Shown here piece by piece: positions 1-8,928 of a DNA stretch of 64,000 nt. The stretch is taken from positions 248,001 to 312,000 of the forward strand of contig NZ_JRHC01000001.1 in NCBI RefSeq assembly GCF_000949475.1. The letters run 5' to 3'. The number at the start of each line of letters is the position of its first letter. The stretch's first letter is position 1. The notes below the pieces were generated by a model. The model saw only the letters and a program-made list of their open reading frames with translations, did not search any database and had not been told where the DNA came from. A program made the translations under genes and the position numbers. The stretch is from Draconibacterium sediminis (GTDB lineage: Bacteria > Bacteroidota > Bacteroidia > Bacteroidales > Prolixibacteraceae).

Positions 1-145
1 AAATGCAATTCTTGCAATTATTAACTTGACACTAACTCCCGGTTATATCTGGTTTAAGTGGCCTCTTTTGGGCTGGGGAATCGGCATCATTCTTCATGCT
101 TTAAAAGTCTTTTATTCTGGAAATACAAGCACAAGGAGCAATTGA
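1..145 (+). CDS. 2TM-domain protein, C-terminal fragment
   Basis: An open frame enters from the left edge (codons start at base 2) and stops with TGA at 143-145, giving 47 visible residues. It reads as a hydrophobic helix (AILAIINLTLTPGYIWF) followed by a WPLLGWGIGIILHALKVF stretch. That Trp-Pro-Leu-Gly-Trp-Gly-Ile-Gly pattern ending in His-x-x-Lys-x-Phe is typical of the second half of the small 2TM domain found in Bacteroidota membrane and histidine-kinase-like proteins. The start and any other domains lie outside the window. Function is unknown. Confidence 0.6.
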   Translation, partial: NAILAIINLTLTPGYIWFKWPLLGWGIGIILHALKVFYSGNTSTRSN

Positions 146-194
146 TCTAAAAAGAGACGGAAAAACAATACAAAAACTCAACTGACAAAGTATT

Positions 195-776
195 ATGGCG
201 CGCAAATTAAGAAAACATCCATTAACCTGCTTACTAATTTCCATATGTTGGTTAATAATTGGACGGCTACGATTATCAAATGTATATATGGATCAAATTA
301 TTGAGATGGATGACAATTCAAACTTTCAGATATTTAGGCATGCAACAAAAAAGAAAGTTGATTTTAATACTCAATTTACAGTGTTTATAGTGAGTTTTAA
401 ATTTTTGCATTTATCTCATAAGGCAAATAAACTAACATCAATAGTTCCAATGCTCCTGATAACCGGATTTCCGGGATTTGTCAAAAAAATATATGCGGTT
501 AATTATAAAAATGGTTATTGGCAAGGAATGTACCAATGGAAATCATTAGAAAATTTGGAGGAATATAAAAGGTCTTTTGTGTTTAAGATGATGAATAAAA
601 GAGCTATTCAGGAATCGATAAAATCCATTCATTACGAGAACAAATCTTTGGATACTTTTATAAAAGAAAAAGTCAAATACAACAACGAACACATAACACC
701 GTATCTTAAAATAAGTAATCAAAAATTATATGAAATATCATGCAAAGACTTATCAAAATATTTATCGCTGCTCTAA
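195..776 (+). CDS. Hypothetical protein, possible dimeric alpha-beta barrel fold
   Basis: Protein of 193 residues with an ATG start. I do not recognise a named family. The N-terminus (residues 10-25) is hydrophobic and could be an uncleaved anchor. The middle (about residues 90-130: GFPGFVKKIYAV, then YWQGMYQWKSLENLEEYKRS) resembles YdhR/antibiotic-biosynthesis-monooxygenase-type ferredoxin-like domains, in which a Gly-x-Tyr-x-Trp strand precedes a helix with a Glu-x-Tyr motif. That reading is an inference. The last 37 bases overlap the start of the serine hydrolase, so the two are probably translated together. The gene is AT-rich and lies in the island-like segment next to a recombinase. Confidence 0.55.
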   Translation: MARKLRKHPLTCLLISICWLIIGRLRLSNVYMDQIIEMDDNSNFQIFRHATKKKVDFNTQFTVFIVSFKFLHLSHKANKLTSIVPMLLITGFPGFVKKIYAVNYKNGYWQGMYQWKSLENLEEYKRSFVFKMMNKRAIQESIKSIHYENKSLDTFIKEKVKYNNEHITPYLKISNQKLYEISCKDLSKYLSLL

Positions 777-2197
777 TCACAATTACCTTTAGCTGTACAA
801 CAGATGATCAAAATATTTCCGATGAAGTAAAAGAGAATATTATTGCCCGGGTAAACAATGAAGTAAATACAGGAATTGTCGTTGGTGTGATTACACCACA
901 AGGAACAAGCTTTTACAGTTATGGTGTAAAATCATTAGAGACAAATGAGCCGGTAGATGAACATACTGTTTTTGAAATCGGCTCAATAACTAAAACATTT
1001 ACTGGAATATTATTGGCTAACGAAGCAGTTAATGGAGGGCTAAGTCTTGATGATCAACTACAAAATCTATTACCAGAAGGAGTTATTGCTCCAACAAGAA
1101 ACGGAGAATCTATAAGATTAGTTCATCTGGCAAATCATACTTCTGCATTACCTCGCGTACCAAATAATTTTGTTCGAACCAATCCTGAAAATCCATATAC
1201 CGATTTAACAGAACAACAGGTATATGAATTTGTAAATAATTACGAATTACCTTATGATATTGGCACAAAGTTCTTATACTCCAATTTAGGAATGGGCTTA
1301 CTGGGAAATGTTTTAGCAGCAAAAAACAATACTACTTATGAGGAATTAATGTTAAAGAAAATTGTTGATCCGTTGGACTTAGAGGACACCCGTATTACCT
1401 TAACACCTGATATGGAAAGACGATTTGCAAAGGGGTACAACATGGGTGTAGAAGTTGGTTATTATACACTTCCGGCCATAGCCGGAGCAGGAGCAATTCG
1501 CTCAACAGCTGTCGATATGCTAAAGTATTTAGCAGCAAATATGGGAATTAAAAAGACTGATCTATATCCTGCCATGGAATTATCGCATAAATCTACCGGA
1601 ATTAAGGAAGGGGAAATGACCGTTGGATTAGGCTGGATAACATCGATGGTTGAAGGAGAAGAAATAATTTGGCATGATGGAGGAACAGGTGGTTTTATGT
1701 CTTTTATAGGTTTTACAAAGGATGGTGCAAAAGGAGTTGTGGTGTTAACCAATTCGAATGGTTTCCCCGATGATATCGGGTTTCACTTATTAAACCCAAA
1801 ATCAGAATTAAAAAATCCAATTCCTTCCATTGCAACAAAATTGAACAAGATAATTGAGAAGGAAGGTATAAATGCAGCGGTCAAATCGTATGAACAGTTG
1901 AAGAATGATCATGCTGATAAATATAATTTTAGTAGTCCGGAATTGATTAATTTAGGTTATAAATTACTTCAAAAAGACAAAACAAAAGAAGCACTGGAAA
2001 TATTTAGAATAAATGTCGAGAACTACCCAAACGACTGGAATGCCAATGATAGTTATGCAGAAGCTTTGTTAAAAAACGATGAAAAAGAAAAGTCAATTGA
2101 GTATTACAAGAAGTCAATTGAGCTTAATCCTGAAAATGCTTCTGGAATTGAGGTATTAAAACAACTCGGAGCAGAAATTGAAAGATCACAAAAATAG
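740..2197 (+). CDS. Serine hydrolase, beta-lactamase class C/PBP fold, lipoprotein with TPR tail
   Basis: Protein of 485 residues. A lipoprotein signal ends at Cys19 (ITITFSC), so it is probably anchored in the outer membrane or periplasm. The class C beta-lactamase/DD-peptidase triad is visible: S82-I-T-K85 (nucleophile and Lys), Y180-S-N182, and H312-D-G314 in place of KTG. This HxG variant is usual in the esterase/peptidase branch of the family, so hydrolysis of a D-peptide or ester is more likely than antibiotic resistance. Residues about 390-475 form two TPR-like helical pairs (LLQKDKTKEALEIF, ending in YYKKSIELNPENASG). The start overlaps the previous gene. Substrate unknown. Confidence 0.85.
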   Translation: MQRLIKIFIAALITITFSCTTDDQNISDEVKENIIARVNNEVNTGIVVGVITPQGTSFYSYGVKSLETNEPVDEHTVFEIGSITKTFTGILLANEAVNGGLSLDDQLQNLLPEGVIAPTRNGESIRLVHLANHTSALPRVPNNFVRTNPENPYTDLTEQQVYEFVNNYELPYDIGTKFLYSNLGMGLLGNVLAAKNNTTYEELMLKKIVDPLDLEDTRITLTPDMERRFAKGYNMGVEVGYYTLPAIAGAGAIRSTAVDMLKYLAANMGIKKTDLYPAMELSHKSTGIKEGEMTVGLGWITSMVEGEEIIWHDGGTGGFMSFIGFTKDGAKGVVVLTNSNGFPDDIGFHLLNPKSELKNPIPSIATKLNKIIEKEGINAAVKSYEQLKNDHADKYNFSSPELINLGYKLLQKDKTKEALEIFRINVENYPNDWNANDSYAEALLKNDEKEKSIEYYKKSIELNPENASGIEVLKQLGAEIERSQK

Positions 2198-2395
2198 AAT
2201 CTTAAAAAAGAAAAAGATGACGCGTTAACATACGGTATAAGGCGTGGCTAGGTTGGGCTCGTATGACACAGTCGAATCTTGTTTCGCCTCAGTTTCGGTC
2301 GGACATTCAGACTTTCTAAAAATCATTTGAAGGAATGTCTGTAAGGGAAGTTCTAATCCGTAGTTGTTCCTTTCAAAAATTCAATCCAATCAATC
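2198..2395. other. Intergenic segment between hydrolase and recombinase
   Basis: Non-coding stretch of about 200 bases, 3' of two convergent genes. It begins with a GTTAACATACGGTATAAGG-like stretch and is richer in G and T than its surroundings. I found no open frame and no clean terminator. It may be an end or scar of the mobile segment that carries the two upstream genes, but nothing in the window proves this. Confidence 0.3.
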
Positions 2396-3592
2396 TCATA
2401 TATCCATTATCTTGTTAAAGTCTTGCGAAATTTTTGTGTCCAGTATCCTAGCATAAATCTGGGTAGTTTTCAGAGAACTATGTCCTAACACTTTCGAAAC
2501 GGTTTCAATTGGTACACCATTGGTTAGCGTTATTGTTGTAGCAAATGTATGCCTGGCTACATGCATTGATAGATTCTTTTTAATTCCGCATATATCCGCA
2601 ATTTCTTTTAAATATGCATTCATCTTTTGATTTGAATTCACTGGTAGCAATAGTCCTTTTGAAACATTTATTGGATAGTTTTTATAGCGCTTCAGAATGC
2701 TTTTAGCAGCAGGCAATAATGGAACTCTGCATCTTGATCCATTTTTAGTTCGATCTATAATAATCCATTTTTTTCCATCGTTTCCGATTCTTATATGCTG
2801 TTTTGCCAACTTCGAAATATCAGCATAAGACAGTCCTGTATAAGAGGCAAAAAGAAAAATATCTCTAACAATGGCAAGCCGTTCAATATCAATCTTCTTT
2901 TTCCTTATTTTTTTTAATTCCTTTTGAGTTAAAAATTCGCGCTTTGGTTGTTCTGTTTTTACCTGAAACTTTACATACGGATTCGTTGAAAGATAATCCA
3001 TCGCAACTGCAATATTCAAAACTTTCTTCATGTGTTTATGGTAACACCAGGCAGTATTTACACTGTTATTGTATTTGGTTTTTAGGTATACATCAAAATC
3101 ATTAATAAACTTATAACCTATGTTACTAAGAGTCCACTCCTTCTTTCCATAAACGTCAGATAAAAAGTTTAGAAGCCGGTTTTTTGAGGTTTTATAGTGT
3201 TTTAATGTAGTTGCTGAAAAACCTTTGCCAATATTGGATTCTATTGTGTTCATGTAAGTATCAAACATTTCAACTATTCCATGCTCTTCTTCTATGCCGC
3301 AAAGTTTGTTTTTAATATCAATTACATCAAACTTTTTGTTCCCGGCTTCAAACTGATTATAAATATCAAGAATATTAGAAGCTACTTTATCAAGACGATT
3401 ATTAGTTGTCTTCGCTAAACTTGATGAGCCAGTCATTCTTTCTTTTGATATATCCCAGGAATTCTGATCAACAAATATCTTTGTCGATAATTCAGCACGT
3501 TTTCCATTGAGCGTAAACCTGACATAAACGGGGTAAGTTCTGTCTTCCCGCTTCTTTGATTTTTTAAGTAAAAATGCAATTGTAATCCTCAT
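2396..3592 (-). CDS. Tyrosine recombinase (Bacteroidota IntDOT-like integrase)
   Basis: Protein of 398 residues with three parts: an N-terminal arm-binding domain (about 1-95), a SAM-like core-binding domain (about 105-210) and the catalytic domain (about 220-390). Catalytic residues seen are K283, H344-x-x-R347, H371 and the nucleophile Y380 (TTQIYAR). The usual first Arg of the TGLR motif is Ser255 (TGLSYAD), with R243 twelve residues upstream. CTnDOT integrase is known for the same Ser substitution and an upstream Arg, so this is a lineage trait rather than decay. It sits beside the 3' end of tRNA-Leu and is transcribed away from it, the usual arrangement of a tRNA-integrated island. Confidence 0.93.
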   Translation of the reverse strand: MRITIAFLLKKSKKREDRTYPVYVRFTLNGKRAELSTKIFVDQNSWDISKERMTGSSSLAKTTNNRLDKVASNILDIYNQFEAGNKKFDVIDIKNKLCGIEEEHGIVEMFDTYMNTIESNIGKGFSATTLKHYKTSKNRLLNFLSDVYGKKEWTLSNIGYKFINDFDVYLKTKYNNSVNTAWCYHKHMKKVLNIAVAMDYLSTNPYVKFQVKTEQPKREFLTQKELKKIRKKKIDIERLAIVRDIFLFASYTGLSYADISKLAKQHIRIGNDGKKWIIIDRTKNGSRCRVPLLPAAKSILKRYKNYPINVSKGLLLPVNSNQKMNAYLKEIADICGIKKNLSMHVARHTFATTITLTNGVPIETVSKVLGHSSLKTTQIYARILDTKISQDFNKIMDI

Positions 3593-3614
3593 AATCCATA
3601 AATTTTAACAATTT

Positions 3615-3759
3615 AGGTCTCGCTCACTGTCTAAAAATACATTATAAATGCCACTTTTGAAACAGTAAAACGAACCAAATTAAACCAATTAAAATGAAAT
3701 GAATCAGCGAGTTACAGCGTTTAGCGAGACCTATCGAGTCTATTTAACCATAGGTCTCG
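3615..3759. repeat. Recombinase-proximal repeats, candidate att/arm-binding sites
   Basis: Between the integrase start and tRNA-Leu, the core AGGTCTCG occurs three times: 3615-3622 (plus), 3725-3732 (inverted) and 3752-3759 (plus). The last two form a perfect 10-bp inverted repeat, CGAGACCTAT (3725-3734) and ATAGGTCTCG (3750-3759), separated by 15 bases. Spaced repeats upstream of an integrase gene commonly serve as arm-type binding sites or mark an attachment site. No second copy of the tRNA 3' end was found in the window, so the far att site is not seen. Confidence 0.4.
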
Positions 3760-3816
3760 ATTTTGTCGCATTTTAGATGCTTTTAAAGCACTTTTATTGA
3801 TATTTATGCTAAATAA

Positions 3817-3850
3817 AAAAGCGCTTAAATCATTGATTTTAAGCGCTTTT
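3817..3850 (-). terminator. Intrinsic terminator downstream of tRNA-Leu
   Basis: A 13-bp inverted repeat (AAAAGCGCTTAAA at 3817-3829 and its complement at 3838-3850) is followed on the minus strand by a T-run. It lies just past the tRNA 3' end and probably ends its transcript. A T-rich stretch on the other side makes it potentially bidirectional. Confidence 0.7.
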
Positions 3851-3874
3851 AATGTTTTTTGGTATTTCACCAAG

Positions 3875-3958
3875 TACCCGGGGCGGGAATCGAACCCGCA
3901 CTCCGTTGCCAGAACTGGATTTTGAATCCAGCGCGTCTACCAATTCCGCCACCCGGGC
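3875..3958 (-). tRNA. tRNA-Leu (anticodon CAA)
   Basis: Class II tRNA of about 84 nt. The minus strand begins GCCCGGGTGGCGGAATTGG and has an anticodon stem-loop CTGGA-TTCAAAA-TCCAG, with CAA as the anticodon reading UUG. A long variable arm follows, then the T-arm GCGGGTTCGATTCCCGC. The acceptor 3' strand is CCCGGGT (a G-U closing pair) with discriminator A. CCA is not encoded. Its 3' end faces the recombinase gene, which suggests it served as an integration target. Confidence 0.95.
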
Positions 3959-4041
3959 AAACTTCCTTTGTGGAAAATTGGTGTGCAAAACTAATTATTT
4001 CCGTTGAATTCGCAAAAACTATTTGAAAAAGATTTTTGAGC

Positions 4042-4077
4042 AAAAAAATACCTCCCTGAATATTAAACAGAGAGGTA
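4042..4077 (-). terminator. Intrinsic terminator after the POT-like transporter
   Basis: On the minus strand the hairpin ACCTCTCTG/CAGGGAGGT (one mismatch) closes a short AT-rich loop. It is followed by ATTTTTTTG, 25 bases past the stop codon of the transporter gene. Confidence 0.6.
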
Positions 4078-4101
4078 GTATAGTCTTTTGGAAACAAGGT
4101 A

Positions 4102-5541
4102 TTAAACCAGCCTTTTTTTAGCATCGATTCGTCGAACCACCTGTCCGTAAATAATTAAGGCCAATGCCGAAATTAAGGCAATACCCACAAATACATACCA
4201 GATATAATGTGAATTGCTGTAGTGCTCAATTTTTTGGGCTTCCGTTAATAATTTCAATGGTTCGATATTTCCTTGCTCAAATATCACCTTTTGTTCTGAA
4301 GTAAGCAGCAACATGGGATCCGGACAGTACTTCTCTAACAACACACCCGACATAATAAATCCTAATAAAGAGGATATGAACGAGTGAAGGTGACTAAAAC
4401 CAAGATACAATCCCTCTTCCCCTTTTGGCGCCTGCAACGAGAAATATTCAAGAAACCGGGGCGAAATAAACGATTCGGCCAAACCCTGAAAACCAATACC
4501 GATTACCATCATAAAAGCCACAGGGTGCATGCCAATAATGTTTCCATCGGGCATTAAATTACCAGCCGCCATAAACAGGGCTGAAACCGGCATGATAAAC
4601 ATTCCAATAGTCATACTGAACAGAGCCGATTTTTTCCTTAAAAGCTGTGTAATAAATGCTACTGTAATAAACACCACCAGCGGATTAACGTTGGCATACC
4701 ACGACGGCGATGCTCCTTCTCCCGCCAAACGAAGCACATATTTTGGCATGGTTGCATACATCTGATGTTGAACCATCCAAAAGCCCGTAACAATAAGAAT
4801 TAATACCACCAGTCGTGTATTGGTTAGTACCCTCATAAATCCGGCCCAAAGTTCTCCTATTGTTTTTCCTTGCCCTTCGTGCTTTTTGCTTTTATACATT
4901 ACAAAAACGACAATTAATCCAAGCAAGGTCATTACTGCCGAGAAATAGCTGATCCAAATCAATCCTTCGTTACCCATCGACAAGCGCAAGGGTTTCACGA
5001 TTGTTTTACCGGTAAAAGCACCAATATTTACCATGGTATAGAAAATACTGTAACCTCTTGCCCTGTTTACTTCCGAAGTTTCTTTGGCAACCGTACCTGT
5101 AATGACCGATTTAATAAACGAACCACCTAAAATAATGAGCGCCATAACCGGAAGTACAGCATACCGATATGAAGAACTGTCGAGTCCATTAAATTTGGTG
5201 ACATCGCCATACTCTACCAAACCACCACCTTCAAACAGCGATGGGAGTACACCCAATCCGGCATAGCCAATTGTTAACAGACCAAACGCCAGGATTAATG
5301 ATTTCCGGAATCCTATTTTATCAGCATAGGCGCCGGCAAATGTGGGTAAAAAATACAGCAGAGCAGAAAAAGTACCGGCAATTGCACCGGCTTCAATATC
5401 GCCAAAACCAATTATACGCGATAAGTAAAGCGTAATTGCTATAAACAAGCCATAATACGCTGCACGTTCGAATAATTCAACTGTATTGGCTACCCAAAAT
5501 GCTTGTGGGAATTTCCAGGTTTCGTTTTTTTCTCTTGTCAT
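4102..5541 (-). CDS. MFS transporter, POT/PTR2-like
   Basis: Inner-membrane protein of 479 residues with about 12-14 hydrophobic helices. Residues 22-26 (ELFER, in VELFERAAYYG) match the ExxER signature of proton-coupled oligopeptide transporters, and the following FADKIG-like loop (YADKIGFRKS) is the MFS motif between helices 2 and 3. The likely role is proton-driven uptake of small peptides or a related solute; the true substrate cannot be read from sequence. The loop holding GGGLVEYGDVTKFNG (about residues 106-125) is an insertion between early helices. Single gene with its own terminator, divergent from the sigma factor operon. Confidence 0.82.
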   Translation of the reverse strand: MTREKNETWKFPQAFWVANTVELFERAAYYGLFIAITLYLSRIIGFGDIEAGAIAGTFSALLYFLPTFAGAYADKIGFRKSLILAFGLLTIGYAGLGVLPSLFEGGGLVEYGDVTKFNGLDSSSYRYAVLPVMALIILGGSFIKSVITGTVAKETSEVNRARGYSIFYTMVNIGAFTGKTIVKPLRLSMGNEGLIWISYFSAVMTLLGLIVVFVMYKSKKHEGQGKTIGELWAGFMRVLTNTRLVVLILIVTGFWMVQHQMYATMPKYVLRLAGEGASPSWYANVNPLVVFITVAFITQLLRKKSALFSMTIGMFIMPVSALFMAAGNLMPDGNIIGMHPVAFMMVIGIGFQGLAESFISPRFLEYFSLQAPKGEEGLYLGFSHLHSFISSLLGFIMSGVLLEKYCPDPMLLLTSEQKVIFEQGNIEPLKLLTEAQKIEHYSNSHYIWYVFVGIALISALALIIYGQVVRRIDAKKRLV

Positions 5542-5678
5542 TTTTTATCGATTATGCCCGCAAAAATAGCAGCTTAATCGAAAGCACAAAATGACATAAA
5601 TTTCTTAAACATAATTTCAATCTTTTGCAAAGTATTTCTTTTTCATACCTTAGCAACCACCGTTAGAACTATTTGTAC

Positions 5679-6260
5679 ATGAACTCATTCGAAGAAAACA
5701 ATCTATTCGAAAATATTCAGCAGGGTGATGAAAAGGCTTTTGAAAAGCTTTTTAAACTTTATTACGGATACCTGTGCAACTTTGCCACTAAAATAATTGC
5801 CGATGATGTGGCTGCCGAAGAAATTGTTCAGGAATTTTTTGTGAAGTTTTGGGAGCGCCGGGCCGATCTTAAAGTTGAAACGTCGCTAAAAAACTACCTC
5901 TTCCGTTCGGTAAAAAACCTTTGCCTGAATTACATTAAACATAGTAATATAAAATTATTACATGCTCAAAAAGTGATTGCCGAATCGGAAACAAACAGTT
6001 TTAACAACGATTATATTGAAGTTGACCTGGCTGCCGACATTGCCAAAAGCATTGAAGAACTGCCCGAAAAACGTCGCGAAATATTCCGCTTGAGCCGCGA
6101 AGAAGGATTAAAATACCGCGAAATTGCTGAAAAATTAAATATTTCAATAAAAACGGTTGAGGCACAAATGAGTTTAGCAATCAAATCATTACGAGACAAA
6201 TTAAAAAAATATAACACCTTCATCTTCTACTTTTTTGTTAGCAGGACAAAAAATATTTAG
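5679..6260 (+). CDS. ECF RNA polymerase sigma factor (sigma-70 family)
   Basis: Protein of 193 residues from the ATG at 5679; an in-frame TTG two codons upstream (5673) is possible but less likely. Region 2 covers about residues 20-90 (AAEEIVQEFFVKFWERR is the -10 binding part). Region 4 covers about 120-175 (LPEKRREIFRLSREEGLKYREIA, then a second helix with SIKTVEAQ). This is the Bacteroides-expansion ECF type, normally held inactive by a FecR-like anti-sigma factor, which is the next gene. A possible promoter lies just upstream (TACCTTAG near 5647). Its regulon probably includes the two STN genes behind it. Confidence 0.93.
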   Translation: MNSFEENNLFENIQQGDEKAFEKLFKLYYGYLCNFATKIIADDVAAEEIVQEFFVKFWERRADLKVETSLKNYLFRSVKNLCLNYIKHSNIKLLHAQKVIAESETNSFNNDYIEVDLAADIAKSIEELPEKRREIFRLSREEGLKYREIAEKLNISIKTVEAQMSLAIKSLRDKLKKYNTFIFYFFVSRTKNI

Positions 6261-6294
6261 GGGTAAATTAATTGTGTATTGTCATTTAAACGAG

Positions 6295-7347
6295 ATGGGA
6301 AAAATGGAGAACATAGAAAAATTTGATTGGGAACTGGTTACCAAATATTTGAGTAACGAAACCAGTTCGCAGGAAAATGACGAGGTGGAGACCTGGATTT
6401 ATCAATCTGATAAAAACCAGGCAGAGTTTGAGCAGTACAAAAACATGCTCAACAAAGTAGATTCCTATTACCAGGCAAAAAAATTCGATAACGAAACAGC
6501 CTGGAAATCTGTACATACACAATTAAGCCCTGCTAAAGTTCGATCTATTCAGCTGCAAAAAAGAAGAAAGGAGGTTATTGCACAATTTTACAAATATGCT
6601 GCAATAGTTGTTATCGCACTTTTATTGGGTTCAGTTGCATATTACCTTGGTTTCCGCAACCCGGAAAAGGCTTATTACAGCGAGGTGATCTCGGCCAAAG
6701 ATCAGGTGCTGAACGAATATGTTTTACCCGATGGTTCGGTGGTTACTTTAAACAACGATTCGAAACTGCTGTTTCCGAAAAAGTTTAAAGGCAACACCCG
6801 CGAAGTTACCATCATTGGCGAAGCATTTTTCGATGTTCAGCGTAATCCCGAAAAACCGTTTGTAATTAATGCCGGCAATGCACAGGTTAAAGTTTTAGGT
6901 ACCTCTTTTAACGTTAGTGCATACCCGGACGCAGAAACTGTTGAGGTTATTGTTGAAACAGGTAAAGTTCAGGTAATCAGTAAAAACGATAATCCTGAAA
7001 TGGAAAGCCGCGAGGTATTTTTATCTCCCGGCGAAAAAGGAACGCTGCATGTATTAAACCGCGAATTGATGAAAACGGTGAACAGCGATCCGAATTTCCT
7101 GGCCTGGAAAACACACGACCTCATTTTCAACACTGTTCCGTTACACGAAGTGGTTGAATGTCTTGAAAAAGCTTACCACATTGATATCGACGTGATGGAA
7201 CCGGAGCTAAACGACCTACTATACGAAGGTCATTTCGATCAGAAACCGGTTGATTTCGTGTTAAATGTAATTCGGCTCACATTTGATTTGGATTTATCGG
7301 TTGAAGGCAAACATTACACTTTAATGAGCCGTACAAACAATCAGTAA
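6295..7347 (+). CDS. FecR-family anti-sigma factor
   Basis: About 350 residues from the ATG at 6295; another ATG lies three codons on. Upstream TTG readings overlap the sigma gene and are unlikely. The cytoplasmic N-terminus (1-95) would bind the sigma factor, one transmembrane helix spans about 101-120 (YAAIVVIALLLGSVAYYLGF), and a periplasmic FecR domain follows (LPDGSVVTLNNDSKL, GEAFFDVQRNPEKPF, VKVLGTSFNV). The C-terminal DUF4974-like domain (about 275-345, LIFNTVPLHEVVECLEKAY) resembles an STN fold and receives signals from a partner. It normally works with a TonB receptor; here the partners may be the STN proteins that follow. Confidence 0.92.
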   Translation: MGKMENIEKFDWELVTKYLSNETSSQENDEVETWIYQSDKNQAEFEQYKNMLNKVDSYYQAKKFDNETAWKSVHTQLSPAKVRSIQLQKRRKEVIAQFYKYAAIVVIALLLGSVAYYLGFRNPEKAYYSEVISAKDQVLNEYVLPDGSVVTLNNDSKLLFPKKFKGNTREVTIIGEAFFDVQRNPEKPFVINAGNAQVKVLGTSFNVSAYPDAETVEVIVETGKVQVISKNDNPEMESREVFLSPGEKGTLHVLNRELMKTVNSDPNFLAWKTHDLIFNTVPLHEVVECLEKAYHIDIDVMEPELNDLLYEGHFDQKPVDFVLNVIRLTFDLDLSVEGKHYTLMSRTNNQ

Positions 7348-7359
7348 AGCTTTAAAGTC

Positions 7360-8928
7360 ATGAAACCAATAAAATGGAATAAAATAAAAATTATTGTCCT
7401 AATGGCCTTGCTGGCATTGTTAGTGGTACCTAACACCAGTTTTGCCCAGGATACAAAGAGCCAGGCACTCGATCAAAACATCAGTATTTACGCTGAAGAC
7501 GAGCCACTTTCGGATGTCATTGAAAAGATCTGTAAATACCTGGACATTGATTACTCGTACAACGCAGAAATGGTTGCGGATAAAAAAATCAGTTTAAACG
7601 TATCGAACAAGCCATTAAAATATGTGCTCGATAAACTGATGAAAGATTTCTACCTGCTTTTTGAAATTGAAGATAACCTGCTGGTAGTGCGCGATTACGT
7701 TCCTATCGACGAGAGTATGGAATACGAAAATACCACGCAACAATTTGCCAGTACCAACCGTGGATTCCTGTTCGATAACCCGCGTGATAAACAAATCACC
7801 ATAAAATTTAAATCGGCCAGTAACTTAATTATCATTCCGGTAAATATTAACGACTCGGATACGCTGAATTTTATTCTCGATACCGGTGTTCGTTACCCGA
7901 TAATTACCGAGTTACCGTTTATTAACAAGCTGAATTTGAACTACATGATGCCGGTTAAGGTACAAGGACTTGGCGAAGGAGAATCGTTAACAGCTTATCG
8001 TTCGGGCAATAACGTAATGCATATCGACGGATTAACAGCGCGTAACCAGGAAGTACAAATGATCATCGACGAAAACTTCCAGATTTCGCACATGCTCGGT
8101 ATTCCGGTTCACGGATTAATCGGCTTTAATCTGTTTAAAGATTACATTGTAAAAGTTGATTACATGAACGAAAAACTGACATTGTATAAGCCGGAATATT
8201 ACAAATATCGCGACCGAGACAAAGACATTATTATGCCTCTGCATTTTGATGGAAACAAACCATTCGTACGCACCACAATTGTTACCGATGAAATGAAAGA
8301 AGTTCCGGTAAAACTGTTGGTTGACACCGGTGCCAGCGATGCGCTTTGGTTATCAGAAAGTTCAGACGAACGAATTAATTTGCCGCAAAAACACATTGAA
8401 ACCTTTTTGGGTCGTGGTTTAAATGGCGACCTGTACGGAACAAAAGGACGTATTGATGCCATTTGGGTAGGACCACTGTTGCTTACAAAACCAATTGTAG
8501 CCTTTCCTAACTCAAAAAATATCGATAGCCTAATATCAGTAAACGGCAGAAACGGAACCATTGGCGCAGAAATTTTAAGGCGTTTTTATGTAACAATCGA
8601 CTACAGGAATAGCCGGTTAACACTGCGCCCAAATCATAAAATTAAGGAAGACTTTAATTACAATATGAGTGGAATGGAAGTTACCAATCCGATGCCCGGC
8701 CTGCCCATTTTCACCATTGCCGATATTCGCGAAAATTCGCCCGCACACATCGCCGGGTTACAGGAAAACGACCAGATTATTCGTATTAACAGCAGTAATC
8801 ACCAGTCGCTGGAGTTAAACGATATTAATCTACTGCTTCAAAGCCGCGAAGACAAAAAAATTAAACTCACGGTATTACGAAACGGAGAAGAGTTTAAAAC
8901 TTCTTTTGAGCTGAAAAAGATGTTTTAA
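7360..8928 (+). CDS. Exported STN domain - retropepsin-like aspartic protease - PDZ protein
   Basis: Protein of 522 residues with a cleavable signal peptide ending near Ala29 (PNTSFAQ). An STN (secretin/TonB short N-terminal) domain lies at about 40-112. Two aspartic-protease half-domains follow, with DTG at 174-176 (FILDTG) and DTG at 322-324 (LLVDTGASDALW) and a hydrophobic-Gly near each (GLIGFNLF, GTIGAEILRR). A PDZ domain lies at about 445-515. The second site has the canonical DTGAS; the first has DTGVR, so the lobes may differ in activity. It is 12 bases downstream of the FecR gene and just upstream of another STN protein. Site-specific proteolysis in the periplasm is the natural inference; its target is unknown. 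Confidence 0.85.
   Translation: MKPIKWNKIKIIVLMALLALLVVPNTSFAQDTKSQALDQNISIYAEDEPLSDVIEKICKYLDIDYSYNAEMVADKKISLNVSNKPLKYVLDKLMKDFYLLFEIEDNLLVVRDYVPIDESMEYENTTQQFASTNRGFLFDNPRDKQITIKFKSASNLIIIPVNINDSDTLNFILDTGVRYPIITELPFINKLNLNYMMPVKVQGLGEGESLTAYRSGNNVMHIDGLTARNQEVQMIIDENFQISHMLGIPVHGLIGFNLFKDYIVKVDYMNEKLTLYKPEYYKYRDRDKDIIMPLHFDGNKPFVRTTIVTDEMKEVPVKLLVDTGASDALWLSESSDERINLPQKHIETFLGRGLNGDLYGTKGRIDAIWVGPLLLTKPIVAFPNSKNIDSLISVNGRNGTIGAEILRRFYVTIDYRNSRLTLRPNHKIKEDFNYNMSGMEVTNPMPGLPIFTIADIRENSPAHIAGLQENDQIIRINSSNHQSLELNDINLLLQSREDKKIKLTVLRNGEEFKTSFELKKMF

Noticed and set aside
844-856. Second copy of the tRNA-Leu 3' end (GCCCGGGTA-like)
   Set aside because: Only a short match inside the serine hydrolase gene, without extended similarity; likely chance.
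740-2197. Antibiotic-resistance beta-lactamase
   Set aside because: It has HxG instead of KTG and a lipoprotein signal with a TPR tail, which fits the peptidase/esterase branch better.
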